This document shows positions 46,655 through 56,935 of a DNA stretch of 64,000 nucleotides, piece after piece. Position 1 is the stretch's first letter, and each line of letters opens with the position of its first letter. The DNA comes from Luzula sylvatica. Taxonomy: Eukaryota; Streptophyta; Magnoliopsida; Poales; Juncaceae. The DNA is taken from NCBI GenBank assembly GCA_946800325.1, contig OX326958.1, forward strand, positions 63,840,366 through 63,904,365, read 5' to 3'. Below the pieces are notes generated by a model, which did no database searches, was not told the DNA's origin, and saw only the letters and a program-made list of their open reading frames with translations. A program made the translations under genes and the position numbers.

Positions 46655-47753
46655 ATTGCAAAGTACAAAAAGTACAATCTTCGATTTTTTTTATATAATG
46701 GTGATGCATGTCTTCCTTAAAATTTCCTATATCGATTGATGTGTTAGTGTCTGCATTAATGATGGTGGTAAACCAAGATCATTTAATTTTTTACATCATA
46801 TATAAAAAAAGAAAGTAAAAAAGATCTACCGTTTCACAAATCATTAATTTATTTAATATTTTTAAGAAATTTGTTTATCGCCATCTATAATTAATATACC
46901 GTTTAACATGTGTTAAACGGATACACATAAATAAAACTATCATAAAAAATAAATAAAAATAATTCATTCTCAAAAATCAGCAAAATAAAAATAAATTGAA
47001 AATACTTTGCTTATAAAAAATATTGAGAATAATATAATAAATATGAAATATCATGTGTTAAATTCAATATAATACAAATATTAATTAAACCAAATATTTT
47101 TTGTTAATAATTTGGTTTAACACCTGATCAATATGGTTTACCACCTAATCAATGTGGTTTGCCACCTCATTAATAAAGTTTTGTCATATATTATGATTGG
47201 GGAGTGTTATGATAGACCCATTTTCTTATTATGTATTTATTTATTTTTTTTTAAAAAAATTCGAATATTTGTGAAATAATGATATTTTTTGTAAGATTCT
47301 AGTGTATATTTATCATTTAATGTTATTCAAAACATAAATTTTGTAGAATTAATTGATAAATAGTTAAAAATTTTAAATTTTTTTTTTGAAAATGGATCCA
47401 TGATAAGAAAATGAGTCTATCATGGCATTCCCCATTATGATTTATTATCTCAAATAATTTAACATTTAATTCATTTATTATATATTGTTAACATATCAAT
47501 ATATTGAGAAGATATCAGAGGGACAACTATAATTTTTCTTTTTTATAATAATAATGCTTGGTTAACTTGCGTGATTGGCTAGTTCCTGACCAACAATTTT
47601 AATATGAATGTAATATACATACATTAGGCTATCTATTTTTGTCCAACAATTTTACTATGAATACTTTCCCAAATTCCGTACAAAACAGACAAAAAGAAGA
47701 CGTAAAATCAAAATCCAATCCAATCCAATCTAGAAGTATAACAAAGTTTCTCA
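46655..47753. other. AT-rich intergenic DNA
   Basis: Contains three or four imperfect repeats of AATATGGTTTACCACCTAAT at about 47115-47170 and a short duplicated stretch (AAAATCGTTTATCTCATTGG) at 47758 and 47824. No gene apart from the frame starting at 47754. Confidence 0.5.
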
Positions 47754-48614
47754 TTGGAAAATCGTTTATCTCATTGGAAAATCCAATCCAATACTCTTAG
47801 GCTATCTATCACCGCGGAATTGGAAAATCGTTTATCTCATTGGAATCTTAATTTCCTAGTAGATTTCAAATATGTTTATTATGATATTGTTGTGCGGTTA
47901 TTTTATGCCAATGGTTGCATAGATGATCATGAAAATTATAAGTCCTACCTATTTGGGAAAGAAATTATTGTTTCTCAAAGTCTTCTACGTGATTTATTTG
48001 ATTTAGGGGATTTCGGATTAGATGAATATGTTGGTGTGGATGAGGGTATGTCTCGGAGTGGTGCTTACCTTCTATCGCCCCGTCCATTTGTACTTTTTGT
48101 AGATCAAGCAAAAATTATAAAGCATGTCACGAAAAGTTGGGAATTCACCTATCCCGCTTTGTTTTATCCTAGTCTTAGGGGTATGTTTGATATTATTGAT
48201 CGCATCGTGGTTCCACAAAAGCGTCACAATATTAACCTTATGAATGCTTATTATCTACGACACATATGGCATTTGGAAAAAAAAATCAACATCCCGTATG
48301 TCATTATCCAACACATGAATAGCGTTGATAGTCACAGATTGTATTTTCCATATGGAAATATAATCACCAAAATATGCATTCATTTCGGGATAGAAATTCC
48401 ATATGAAGAAATGCGTATGCCATGTAAAAGAAGTGAAAACATTATTAGTCCAAATGGATTGAGAAAGTATGGACTACATCCTCACGTGAATGGTTGGTAT
48501 ATTCGAGATCCTTCCCCATTCTATATTCTTCCTCGTTTGGATGAGAATGGCAATGAGATACCGGGCACTGAAGCAATAAATTTCGTATCCCCAAATTTCT
48601 CTACAAGATCGTGA
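47754..48614 (+). CDS. Putative plant transposon protein domain gene (PF20167-type), 286 aa, probably N-terminally incomplete
   Basis: The first ~30 codons from ATG 47754 come from a short duplicated stretch, so the true start is uncertain; the recognisable domain begins near 47850. Motifs parallel the extra ORF at 19400-20530: VVRLFYANG, a YLFGKEIIVS strand, then YYLRHIWHLEKKINIPYVII, HRLYFPYGNIIT, FGIEIPYEEM and an NGLRKYG...GWYIRD end. Here the protein stops soon after this point, without the acidic/basic tail of the other copy. No retrotransposon features flank it; its neighbour is a convergent MULE-type transposase fragment 410 bp away, so it may be part of a DNA transposon. Role unknown. 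Confidence 0.65.
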   Translation: MENRLSHWKIQSNTLRLSITAELENRLSHWNLNFLVDFKYVYYDIVVRLFYANGCIDDHENYKSYLFGKEIIVSQSLLRDLFDLGDFGLDEYVGVDEGMSRSGAYLLSPRPFVLFVDQAKIIKHVTKSWEFTYPALFYPSLRGMFDIIDRIVVPQKRHNINLMNAYYLRHIWHLEKKINIPYVIIQHMNSVDSHRLYFPYGNIITKICIHFGIEIPYEEMRMPCKRSENIISPNGLRKYGLHPHVNGWYIRDPSPFYILPRLDENGNEIPGTEAINFVSPNFSTRS

Positions 48615-49024
48615 AGTTAGTTACAAGAATTAGTTCAAATTAGTTATATCCTTGAAATTAGTCGTATTCCATGTCAGTAGTAATGTATTTCGTATTTACA
48701 ATTTCATGTAGTTTGTTTATTTTATTTAATTTGGTTATTTTCAATTACTTTTTCAAACACGAACTAAAACTAAAATTAACATGAAACAAACATCAAACAA
48801 AACATGAACACAAACTAAATCTAAAACAAAATGTAAATCTAAAACATGAAACAAACAAAAATCATAATCCCAACAACATAATCCAAACACGAACACATGA
48901 AAACAAAATCTAACTATCATCTCTCGGAGCATTCTGAGTGGAGTCGAAGAACTCGAACTGGTTTCGAGAAGAACTGGCCCCATTATGACCATATGGATAC
49001 GTGACATTCATGAAATCCATCATC
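48615..49024. other. Convergent intergenic stretch, with a minus-strand coding trace
   Basis: On the minus strand about 40 codons (49105 to about 48915), in a different frame from the MULE gene, are open and end in a stop (FMNVTYPYGHNGASSSRN inside). They probably formed the C-terminal end of the transposase-type gene before a deletion or frameshift near 49105. Confidence 0.4.
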
Positions 49025-50317
49025 TCAGTACCTGATGTATACTGAGGGCGAGATGTACATACGTAATCCGAGGAAGGTGGCCGGAATACCTCGCTCCATG
49101 AAATCTACAATTGTCTTGTCATCTATCATTTCTAACATCTTCATATAAGAAGGCAAATCGGCGTATGAATTTTCACATTTTCCGTAAATTATGTCCATCG
49201 CATCGGACCAAGCTTCCCATGCGGTCCGATAACTAATTTCCATATGATATCTGGAATAAACTAAATCCTTTATCTGAATCGGATTGAGAGTTAAATCTTC
49301 GCGTAAAGAAGGCAGAATAAAACTACATATGTGATGGGCATTCAGTTGGCGATTCTGAGAGGCAACACTAGAATTAACGCACTGGTGTCCTCCTGTGAAT
49401 TTACTGATTTTCCAATATGCATCCTTTTTCGAAATTATTGCACGAAGCCTCCACGGACAATCGTCTTTAACGCAACATATCTGGTATTCGCTTTTCGTAC
49501 TTCTCTGCACACGAAACTCCACGTAATTCTTTATCGACCATTCAGTAATTTCATGTTTCAATCCATCCTTCGTTGCAAACATAAGTCCAAGCCATGATTT
49601 GTCACTGGGCAAATCATTTCTCTGATTTGTTTCCTCGCCTCCATCATCAGCTATCATTGAATCGATCCATTCATCATCTCTACATATATAAGGCATTTCT
49701 TCTGCCATGTTCATTGAATTTAACCATTCTCCTTCTACACTCGATGCATGCACCACATCATCAATATCAATTTCTCCTACACTTTGTTCACTACAATATT
49801 CCTCTACTTGTTCTTCTTGTTCTTCTCCATTATCATCATATTCTTCTTGTTCTTCTTCATTATTATTATGTTGTGATGATCCTATCTGACCGGAATGATA
49901 TCTGGAATCATAACCCGAATCTGAAGAATGACCCGCACAATTATATCCAAAAGGAGCATTACTTTGGTATGGATTATATTTCGGCCTTGTCTCAATAAAC
50001 AATTGTTTATAAGTTCCAGTATTGATTTGCATCATCATTAAGAGACTTGAATCCCCATTTATTTCGACAACATCCCAAATTCCTAATTGAATTGGCCAAT
50101 TTGTTTTCATAATCAAATCATAGATTTCACGATTGATTTGGGTGTTATTGTAAACTAAATTTACTAAATCCTGAAATGAACTTCCATAAGGCAAATTCAT
50201 TAACATATTTCGACCACCTTCGTAACGGGATATACTATCGACAACCCTATTTATATACCCGTCCCAATAAATCACGAAGGACGCTTCCATATGATCACTG
50301 CGTTTTGTGTTCAACAA
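49025..50317 (-). pseudogene. Truncated MULE (MuDR-type) transposase, N-terminal part, 430 aa
   Basis: Starts at ATG 50317. The N-terminal ~120 residues are the MULE-associated N-terminal region (VIYWDGYIN, YEGGRNMLMNLPYGSSFQDL). Then comes a Gln/Glu/Asp-rich acidic linker (about 150-240). The MuDR zinc-type DNA-binding domain follows (about 245-330): F-A-TKDGLKHEITEWSI, FRVQRSTKSEYQICCV, CPWRLRA, W-I-KFTGGHQC. After a short segment matching the start of the transposase (SLREDLTLNPIQIKDLV, YRTAWEAWSDAMD) the frame ends. The DDE catalytic domain and SWIM finger are missing. It could bind termini but not catalyse. No terminal inverted repeats were found around it. Confidence 0.8.
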
Positions 50318-50379
50318 TTAAAGCATTTCAAATTCAATATTTATTTTTTGCATAATATAATGTGTGTCTCTACAAAACC

Positions 50380-51065
50380 ATATAATTGGATCCAAAATCC
50401 TAAAACCCTAAATCATAAATGGATCATAAAACCTTAATGGATCCTAATTCATAAATCATAAATGGATCATAATTTCTAAATGGATCCTAAAACCTACATC
50501 ATAAATGGATCATAATTCCTAAATGGATCCTAATTCCTAAATGGATCCTAAAACCTTAATGGATCCTAATTCATAAATCATAAATGGATCATAATTTCTA
50601 AATGGATCCTAAAACCTACATCATAAATGGATCATAATTCCTAAATGGATCCTAATTCCTAAATGGATCCTAAAACCTTAATGGATCCTAATTCATAAAT
50701 CATAAATGGATCATAATTTCTAAATGGATCCTAAAACCTACATCATAAATGGATCATAATTCCTAAATGGATCCTAATTCCTAAATGGATCCTAAAACCT
50801 TAATGGATCCTAATCATAAATCATAAATGGATCATAATTTCTAAATGGATCCTAAAACCTAAATCATAAATGGATCATAATTCCTAAATGGATCATATTT
50901 CCTAAATGGATCCTAAATCCTAAAGCCTTAATGGATCCTAAATCCTAAGTGGATCCTAAATCCTAAGTGGATCCTAAATCCTAAGTGGATCTTATATCAT
51001 AAATCATAAATCCTAAATGGATCCGAAATTCTAAATGGATTCTAAATCGTAAATCCTAAATCGTA
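50380..51065. repeat. Satellite-like array with 122-bp higher-order unit
   Basis: Built from 16-20 bp words around AAATGGATCCTAA (BamHI sites) and AAATGGATCATAA. Landmarks ACCTTAATGG at 50431, 50553, 50675 and 50797 are exactly 122 bp apart, so four higher-order units are clear, with simpler words on the right side (50900-51065). It lies directly upstream of the MULE gene. Confidence 0.9.
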
Positions 51066-51274
51066 CTCTATATTAAAAGAATAATTTACCTTTCGTTCCG
51101 ACAAAATATCTCGATTATCAAACAAAATCCTAGCCGTTTAATTCGATTTTTCGCACAAATCGGTCCTAACAAACAAAAATCGAAACATACACTAGTTATA
51201 TAACAGTTTATACTCTATTTTCAGAAGATTTCGAACACAAAAAAAACAAAAAAAACTAAATTTACCTCAAATCG

Positions 51275-51275
<1 letters not shown>

Positions 51276-51339
<64 letters not shown>
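51276..51339. repeat. (GA)n microsatellite
   Basis: About 32 GA units in a purine-rich stretch that continues to about 51395. Confidence 0.95.
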
Positions 51340-51345
<6 letters not shown>

Positions 51346-51411
51346 TGTGGCTGGGAGGAGAGAAATGGGGAGAGGAGGAGGGAGAGAGAAGAAACAGCGG
51401 TGAATAGTGAA

Positions 51412-51575
51412 TGGCGGAGTTACATATGCCGCCAATCTCCACAGTGGCGGAGTTACCAATTCCGCCAAAATATTAATCCTTCTTAATTCCCGATGTCTGA
51501 TTAATTGTAGTTAATACATGGCGGAGTTACAGACTCCGCCATATTTAAATTTTGGTGGAGTTACAAACTCCGCCA
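51412..51575. repeat. Four 23-bp GGCGGAG hairpins
   Basis: At 51412-51434, 51445-51467, 51519-51541 and 51553-51575. The third is a perfect inverted repeat: arms TGGCGGAGT and ACTCCGCCA around TACAG. The others have one to three mismatches. They lie just before TTGTGTATTTTCGGAAT repeats (51578 and 51605). Confidence 0.8.
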
Positions 51576-51663
51576 TTGTGTATTTTCGGAATTACCCAAA
51601 AAAGTTGTGTATTTTCGGAATAAACTTAAAAAAGTTGTGTGAATAGTGAATTTTTCCTTGTAG

Positions 51664-51816
51664 ATATTGATGAATGCCTCGACAAATCGGCCAAATGCAG
51701 CGGAACTTGCACCAATACGTTGGGAGGCTACGAATGTCACTGCCCACCAGGACAACACATCATCAATGCTACGGCATGTGAAGCAGACCTGTCTAAGCCG
51801 ATGAAAGTAGTTATAG
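51664..51816 (+). CDS. WAK gene A, calcium-binding EGF exon
   Basis: 153-bp exon with acceptor TTTTTCCTTGTAG before it and donor GTTAGT after it, joined to the kinase exon in phase 1. It encodes DIDECLDKSAKCSGTC, then TNTLGGYECHCPPG: an EGF-like domain with the Asp-Ile-Asp-Glu-Cys calcium site, as in the second extracellular module of wall-associated kinases. The extracellular galacturonan-binding exon expected upstream is absent from the 20 kb before it, where only transposon-type sequence is seen; the exon now begins 90 bp from the hairpin/MULE-type region. Confidence 0.85.
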
Positions 51817-52629
51817 GTTAGTCTTAATCTTACACTCCAACAATAAATTGAAATCTGCTTAGACTGGTTTCAATTAATTAATATGTTAGTCTTGATCTGC
51901 TTAGTCTCAATTTATAAATTGAAATCTGCTTAGTCTTAATCTTACACTCCCCACACATCAACAATAGGTTAGTTTTAAGAGGTTTTGTACCGTGTCTGTG
52001 TCCTTCCAATTTCACCTAATTTTTCAAGATGATATTTCCAATACAAGTTGGGTGAAAAGTGTCTCCAATTTGTATCCAAATATTGCTTGCAATCAATAAA
52101 ATCAAATTAAAAGTTCAATTAATTAACTTCTAATTAAACCAATCAATGGTCTGTGAATTAAACTTCAATTAAAATAATCAAATTAAAATTACAAATTTAA
52201 TTGAAAACAATATTGGAGTGCAAATTGAGAGCAGTTTTCATCCAACTTGAATTGATGACACATCAACAAAAATTAGATAAAATTTAGGAGCATAAGATAA
52301 TATTCCTAGTTTTAATCTTACACTATCCAAATTACCGCATCAACGCTATTGATATTTTATCAATTCTATAATTCCACAATAAATTGAAATCTGGTTAAAC
52401 AGCTATATTTGGATTGTGGTCGTGTAAAATTACCATGATAATGGCATTTCAATGAATGTGATTCTCGGAATGATATTCCTATTGAACAATAATATTTGTT
52501 ATTAATTAATTTTTTGAATTTCGACAAAAATAATGTTCTTATGTTTTTGACATTACGTATTACTGAGTAAATTGAATAAGGTGACTGTAATCCTTAATTT
52601 TAACATAAACATAAACTAACAATTCCCCA
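51817..52629. other. WAK gene A intron, first part
   Basis: AT-rich intron DNA. Short phrases such as ATTGAAATCTGCTTAGTCT recur near its start (51848-51940). Confidence 0.6.
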
Positions 52630-53336
52630 TATCTGATGATTCCAACGACCAGATTCAACCATACAAAGCCAAAACTACCTATTCATTCTTCATAAACCCA
52701 GGAGTAGGCTGCCCATGGAACACTCCGCTCTTTAAAACTAAAGCCCCTCTTAAAATTCGTTTCTTTGGCTGGTTAGCCATACAATCACGTATATTAACGA
52801 GTGATAAATTGCAACAAATAGGATGGCCGAATGATCAAGTCTGCCCCCTATGCAAAACAGAAGAAGAGACATCCAAACATCTACTCTTTGACTGTGCTTT
52901 TTCCAAAGAAATATGGGGCAAGGTCATCTCTAAAATACATGATCCAGCTCCAGATGTTACAGATCCGTCAGAATTCTGGTTCGATACTCTCACCACAGAG
53001 CTATGGCACACAGCCTGGCTTGCAGTCATATGGAATATCTGGAAGTCTCGAAACGATGCCATCTTTAATGACAAATCTCAATCGCCTAATCGGATCTACA
53101 ACCTAATTCTACAAGACTTAGTGGCCTGGAATAAATTCTGCTAGTATTACTTTAAGATACAACTAGTACTTTAGCTCAGGTTTAGTCCATTAGATTACTC
53201 CTATTTGTAAGGAAGGAACCAAATAGATATACAATAAGTCTATCGGTCTTCATATCCTTTGTAAAATAAATCTTTTTGATATAATATAATTCGAGGCCTC
53301 GACACATTGTCGATCCTCCTTCAAAAAATAAAAAAT
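52630..53336 (+). mobile_element. 5'-truncated LINE in the WAK intron
   Basis: Flanked by a 9-bp direct repeat AATTCCCCA (52621-52629 and 53337-53345). It ends in an A-rich tail (CAAAAAATAAAAAAT) and contains the reverse-transcriptase zinc-binding domain (zf-RVT) in the frame to 53144: FKTKAPLKIRFFGWLA, then CPLCKTEEETSKHLLFDC, AWLAVIWNIWKSRNDAIF. This is the C-terminal end of a plant L1-type LINE ORF2; endonuclease and RT are lost to 5' truncation. Same strand as the WAK gene. Confidence 0.85.
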
Positions 53337-53934
53337 AATTCCCCAAATCTTAGCATATTTAATTAACATAACAATTAACAAAAATATGATATGAAATTAA
53401 CCAATGGGCACATAACACAATTGATTGAGTGCGAGACACAAACAATTTTGTATTGTAAGATGTTTTAGGTTTAAGTCTCATTGATATAATTTGATGGAGA
53501 ACTACCGAGACTTCTTCATTTACTCTTTTTTTTTAATTGACTCATATCCTAATTAGTTGGGCGTGAGATAAAAAAATGTTATGAGATGTTGAAGGTTCAA
53601 ATCTTATTGATATTAATGAATGAAGAACCATCGAACATAATTATAATATATTTCTTAATTACTATGCTAAATTAAAGTGCTAATTATCGTTTGACAACTT
53701 GTTGGTAAATATGATGGCAAAGTAAAATTGCCCAACAACTAATTAACCAGTTTATATTCACTATTAAATTTAAATAATAATCCGATTAACGTGTAACTGA
53801 CATGCAACAATCATTTAATGGTCAATTAACGTGAGATGTGTTAATTATTGATTAATTGGGTTGTGAATTACATCAATTAGTATGTCTCGAAATTCGTGTG
53901 GATGAGTTTGGGGTAGGGGTGTGCACAGTTCTGA

Positions 53935-54456
53935 TGCGGTTTGGATATTGGTCATACCATATACGTGTATTATTTTTCGGATACATATCCGGATACGAAA
54001 CAATCTGGATTCGGTTCAGATATTAAATAGATGTGGTTCATATATTGTCGAATACGGAAATGTGATATGGTAATATAATATATTTTTAAAATATATATAA
54101 TATACATAATATATGACATGAACAACCTATATCATTATATTTAAAAGTAATTTTATGGTTCTAATTTAGATCATTAGTTTATATATGTTTTTTCAACTAA
54201 TATAAAAAAAAAAAAAGAATACAATATCCGGGATCCGAATACCGGAATATGAATCCGAGTATCCGGTTCCCAATAATATCTGGATTCGGAATGTGAATCG
54301 GGATCTGACACAAAACTGAATACTCGGATCTGAAAATCAGTGCCTGTATCCAGATCAGAACCCGCTCAGATTCAGAATTTTTCGGATACAATCCTAGTCG
54401 GTTTGGACAATATCCGATCCATTGACACCCTCGGTTTGGACTTTGGAGGCATAGTC
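53935..54456 (-). repeat. Dispersed repeat, copy 2 (in the WAK intron)
   Basis: Reverse complement of 26157-26705. The left edge TAGGGGTGTGCACA starts at about 53924, and the right edge passes TTGACACCCTCGG to GGCATAGT at 54456. The two copies differ by scattered substitutions and a few short indels. Confidence 0.75.
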
Positions 54457-54799
54457 TGACTTCCCAAATAGGGATTGGTCTCAAAATTTTATCCGGCAAA
54501 ATAGTGGATACCATATCATCAGGGTACAAAACATAACCAGCTATAAATCTTATTCTTTTTCAGTTTCTCCTCTACATTTTAGTTTAGATTCAATCATTCT
54601 TTCATTTGTACCATTCACTCTTATCTGTGCTTTTCGTCCTTCGATCTTTTCCTTATTTTTTCTTTGTGGAAACTCTGCTCCATGTCGTTGCATGTGTAAC
54701 TTCATTGATTTCATGGATATTGCACGTGTCACATAATCGGACACTAAACTTAGTTAGTTTGGTTCGAAACTTTAAACGAGAACATATGATATTATGCAG

Positions 54800-55901
54800 G
54801 AATTTCTGTCGGCGTCGTGGTGCTGTTGTTATGTGTCTTTTTCATACATATGAAAAATCAGCGAAGAAAATTTGCCATGATTAAGGAGAAATATTTTAAG
54901 CAATATGGAGGCATGATGTTACTCGAAGAAATGAAATCTGTGCATGGTGAGACTCGCATATTCAAGATATTTACGGAACAAGAACTGAAAGAGGGTACAA
55001 ACAACTTCGATGAAAACACCGTGTTGGGGCAAGGAGGAAATGGCACGGTTTACAAAGGAACTCTTGCAAGCAATGATGTGGTAGCAATCAAGAAATGTAA
55101 GACAATCGACGAGAGGCAGAAGAAGGAATTTGGTAAAGAGATTCTTATTCTTTCTCAAATCAACCACAAGAATATCGTTAGGATTTTGGGTTGTTGTCTC
55201 GAAGTAGAAGTCCCTATCTTGGTCTACGAGTTTATTCAAAACGGAACCCTTTTAACCTTATTCATGAAAAGCGAGTTGGGAACTTTTCGTTCAGCATTCG
55301 CTTACGAATCGCATCAGAGGCAGCTGAAGCACTTGCTTATTTGCACTCATGGGCAAACCCTCCTATTGTTCACCAGGATATAAAATCCTCAAACATTCTT
55401 TTGGATGTGAATTTTATGGCTAAAGTTTCCGATTTTGGTGCCTCGGTCTTGGCACCAGGAGACGAAGACCAATTTGCCATCATGATGCAAGGAACTCGTG
55501 GTTATTTGGACCCTGAATATTTACAGACTGGCCGGTTAACGGTTAAAAGTGACGTTTATAGCTTTGGCATTGTTTTCTTGGAACTCCTTACCGGTAAAAA
55601 AGCACTTTGCTTCGACGAGCCTGATGAAGACAGAACACTATCTTCAAGGTTCCTATCTGTAATGAAGGAGAATAAGCTCGAGAAAATTTTGGATGATGAG
55701 ATAATGCATGACGAGAATATGGACTTGATCAAAGAAGTTGCCCAGCTAGCAAAAACATGCTTACAAATGGAAGGAGAAAAAAGACCTGAAATGAAAGAAG
55801 TAGCCGATGAGATTGATAGAGCCAGAAAATTCATAAAGCATCCATGGGCCAAAGAAAATCTTGAAGAGAAAAATAGCTTGATAGGAATGACTAGTCAATA
55901 G
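54800..55901 (+). pseudogene. WAK gene A, transmembrane and kinase exon, 1-bp frameshift
   Basis: Acceptor ATTATGCAG at 54791-54799, phase matching the EGF exon. Membrane span ISVGVVVLLLCVFFIHM, juxtamembrane KEKYFKQYGGMMLLEEM, then a Ser/Thr kinase: glycine loop GQGGNGTVYKG, lysine in VVAIKKCK, catalytic loop HQDIKSSNILLD (HQD instead of HRD) at 55371-55379, DFG at 55431-55439, GTRGYLDPEY and DVYSFGIVFLELLTGKKAL. The frame shifts within the four-T run at 55250-55253: NGTL is read in one frame, and the expected following segment FNLIHEKR in the next, as if one T were missing. Otherwise open to the stop at 55899-55901. Role of the family: receptor kinases binding pectin in the cell wall. As read, the protein would be cut before its catalytic loop, unless the T count is a sequencing error. 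Confidence 0.9.
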
Positions 55902-56349
55902 TCATCATCGCTTGGAGACCAGAGCTATGTTGGGGTCTGGGAGATGATTTTTAGCTAATTAACTTGGTTTAAACATACCTGTTTACAAGCGATCGCTTGT
56001 ACAATTGGTTTGACACTTGTGTGTGGTAGAAACCACCCGAGTTCAAAACCCGTCAAAAAAAAAAAAAACATACATGTTTGGAATCCGTGTATATAATGTG
56101 TATATAACTCGATATGGAATATGGATCTGTGTTCTTTTTCTTTTTCGTTCTTTTATATAGCAATGCAAATTTCTGAAAAATATTGCATACCTATGGGGAC
56201 AACGCGGATTTCTGAAAAATATTGCATACCTATGGGGAAACAAATCATCCGGAATATTCAAGAAACAAAGTGTGAACCACGACCATAGCATCTGAATAAT
56301 TACTCTGAGGCAAAAGGCATCTCAATTGAAACACTTTTTTCTTGTAGTA
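55902..56349. other. Downstream of WAK gene A, with a short tandem duplication
   Basis: A duplicated 40-bp block (ATTTCTGAAAAATATTGC, then ATACCTATGGGG) occurs at about 56169 and 56209. A 13-14 A run at about 56056 after GTTCAAAACCCGTC may be the tail of a small retroposon. No gene. Confidence 0.55.
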
Positions 56350-56446
56350 TTGTTCAAATAACCACCAAGGTTTACGGTACTAAATCGCTTCCTTGATTTC
56401 TTAGCATAGGCAACTGCATCGGAGTAATCAATTGAACTCCAGACAT
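56350..56446 (-). pseudogene. Second copy of the 3' end of the unrecognised remnant
   Basis: About 97 bp, roughly 90 percent identical to 1593-1689. Read on the minus strand it keeps the frame, and several of the differences change amino acids without creating stops. Both edges are sharp. Shows that the remnant at 1582-1921 belongs to a multi-copy sequence. Confidence 0.7.
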
Positions 56447-56646
56447 GGAGTTCGTTTCTCCTGGGGCTTCAATATGAAGTTTAATGGAAAGCCTTAAACG
56501 TGGCTTCATCTCAACCACTTATTTTGTAGATCTCAAATAAACATTAAAAACTAAACGGTTAAGGTCCACACGGAGTCTAAGTGCATAAGATTCATGAAAG
56601 TCTATGCATAATTGTATAAGATACACGAAAATTACTTTTTCACTTC

Positions 56647-56833
56647 TTTTTTTTTTTTTTGATAAAGGCCCGTAGGCTGGCCCGAAGGCTCCCTCCCCCT
56701 TAATTCTACCCCTACAGGCTATCCTTAATTAGACCCTTGTCTCGACCGGGGTTTGAGCCCTGGTCACATATGAGGTAGCCAAGATACCATCCGGTTGCCC
56801 CATCATACCCGTGGTACATGAGGCCACCTCGCC
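56647..56833 (-). mobile_element. tRNA-derived SINE
   Basis: Minus strand: A box TGGGGCAACCGG (complement of 56791-56802) and B box GGGCTCAAACCCC (complement of 56748-56760), 30 nt apart, as in pol III promoters. The body ends in GCCTACGGGCCTTTATC followed by a 14-A tail (T run at 56647-56660). Length about 187 bp. Target duplication not found; the exact 5' end is uncertain. Confidence 0.8.
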
Positions 56834-56935
56834 AACACTGTTCATCTCTACTGTTCACAAAACTATTCACAATACACTGTTCATAATACTGTTTATTACT
56901 GTTACTGTTCAAGACTTTTTGTCAAAAAAAATTCA
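56834..56935. repeat. Short CTGTTCA-rich stretch
   Basis: ACTGTTCA or ATTCACAA words recur six or seven times between the SINE and the following minisatellite. Confidence 0.6.

Noticed and set aside
47754..47850. ATG 47754 as the true start of the transposon-protein gene
   Set aside because: The first codons come from a local duplication not shared with the homologue at 19400-20530; the start is left open.
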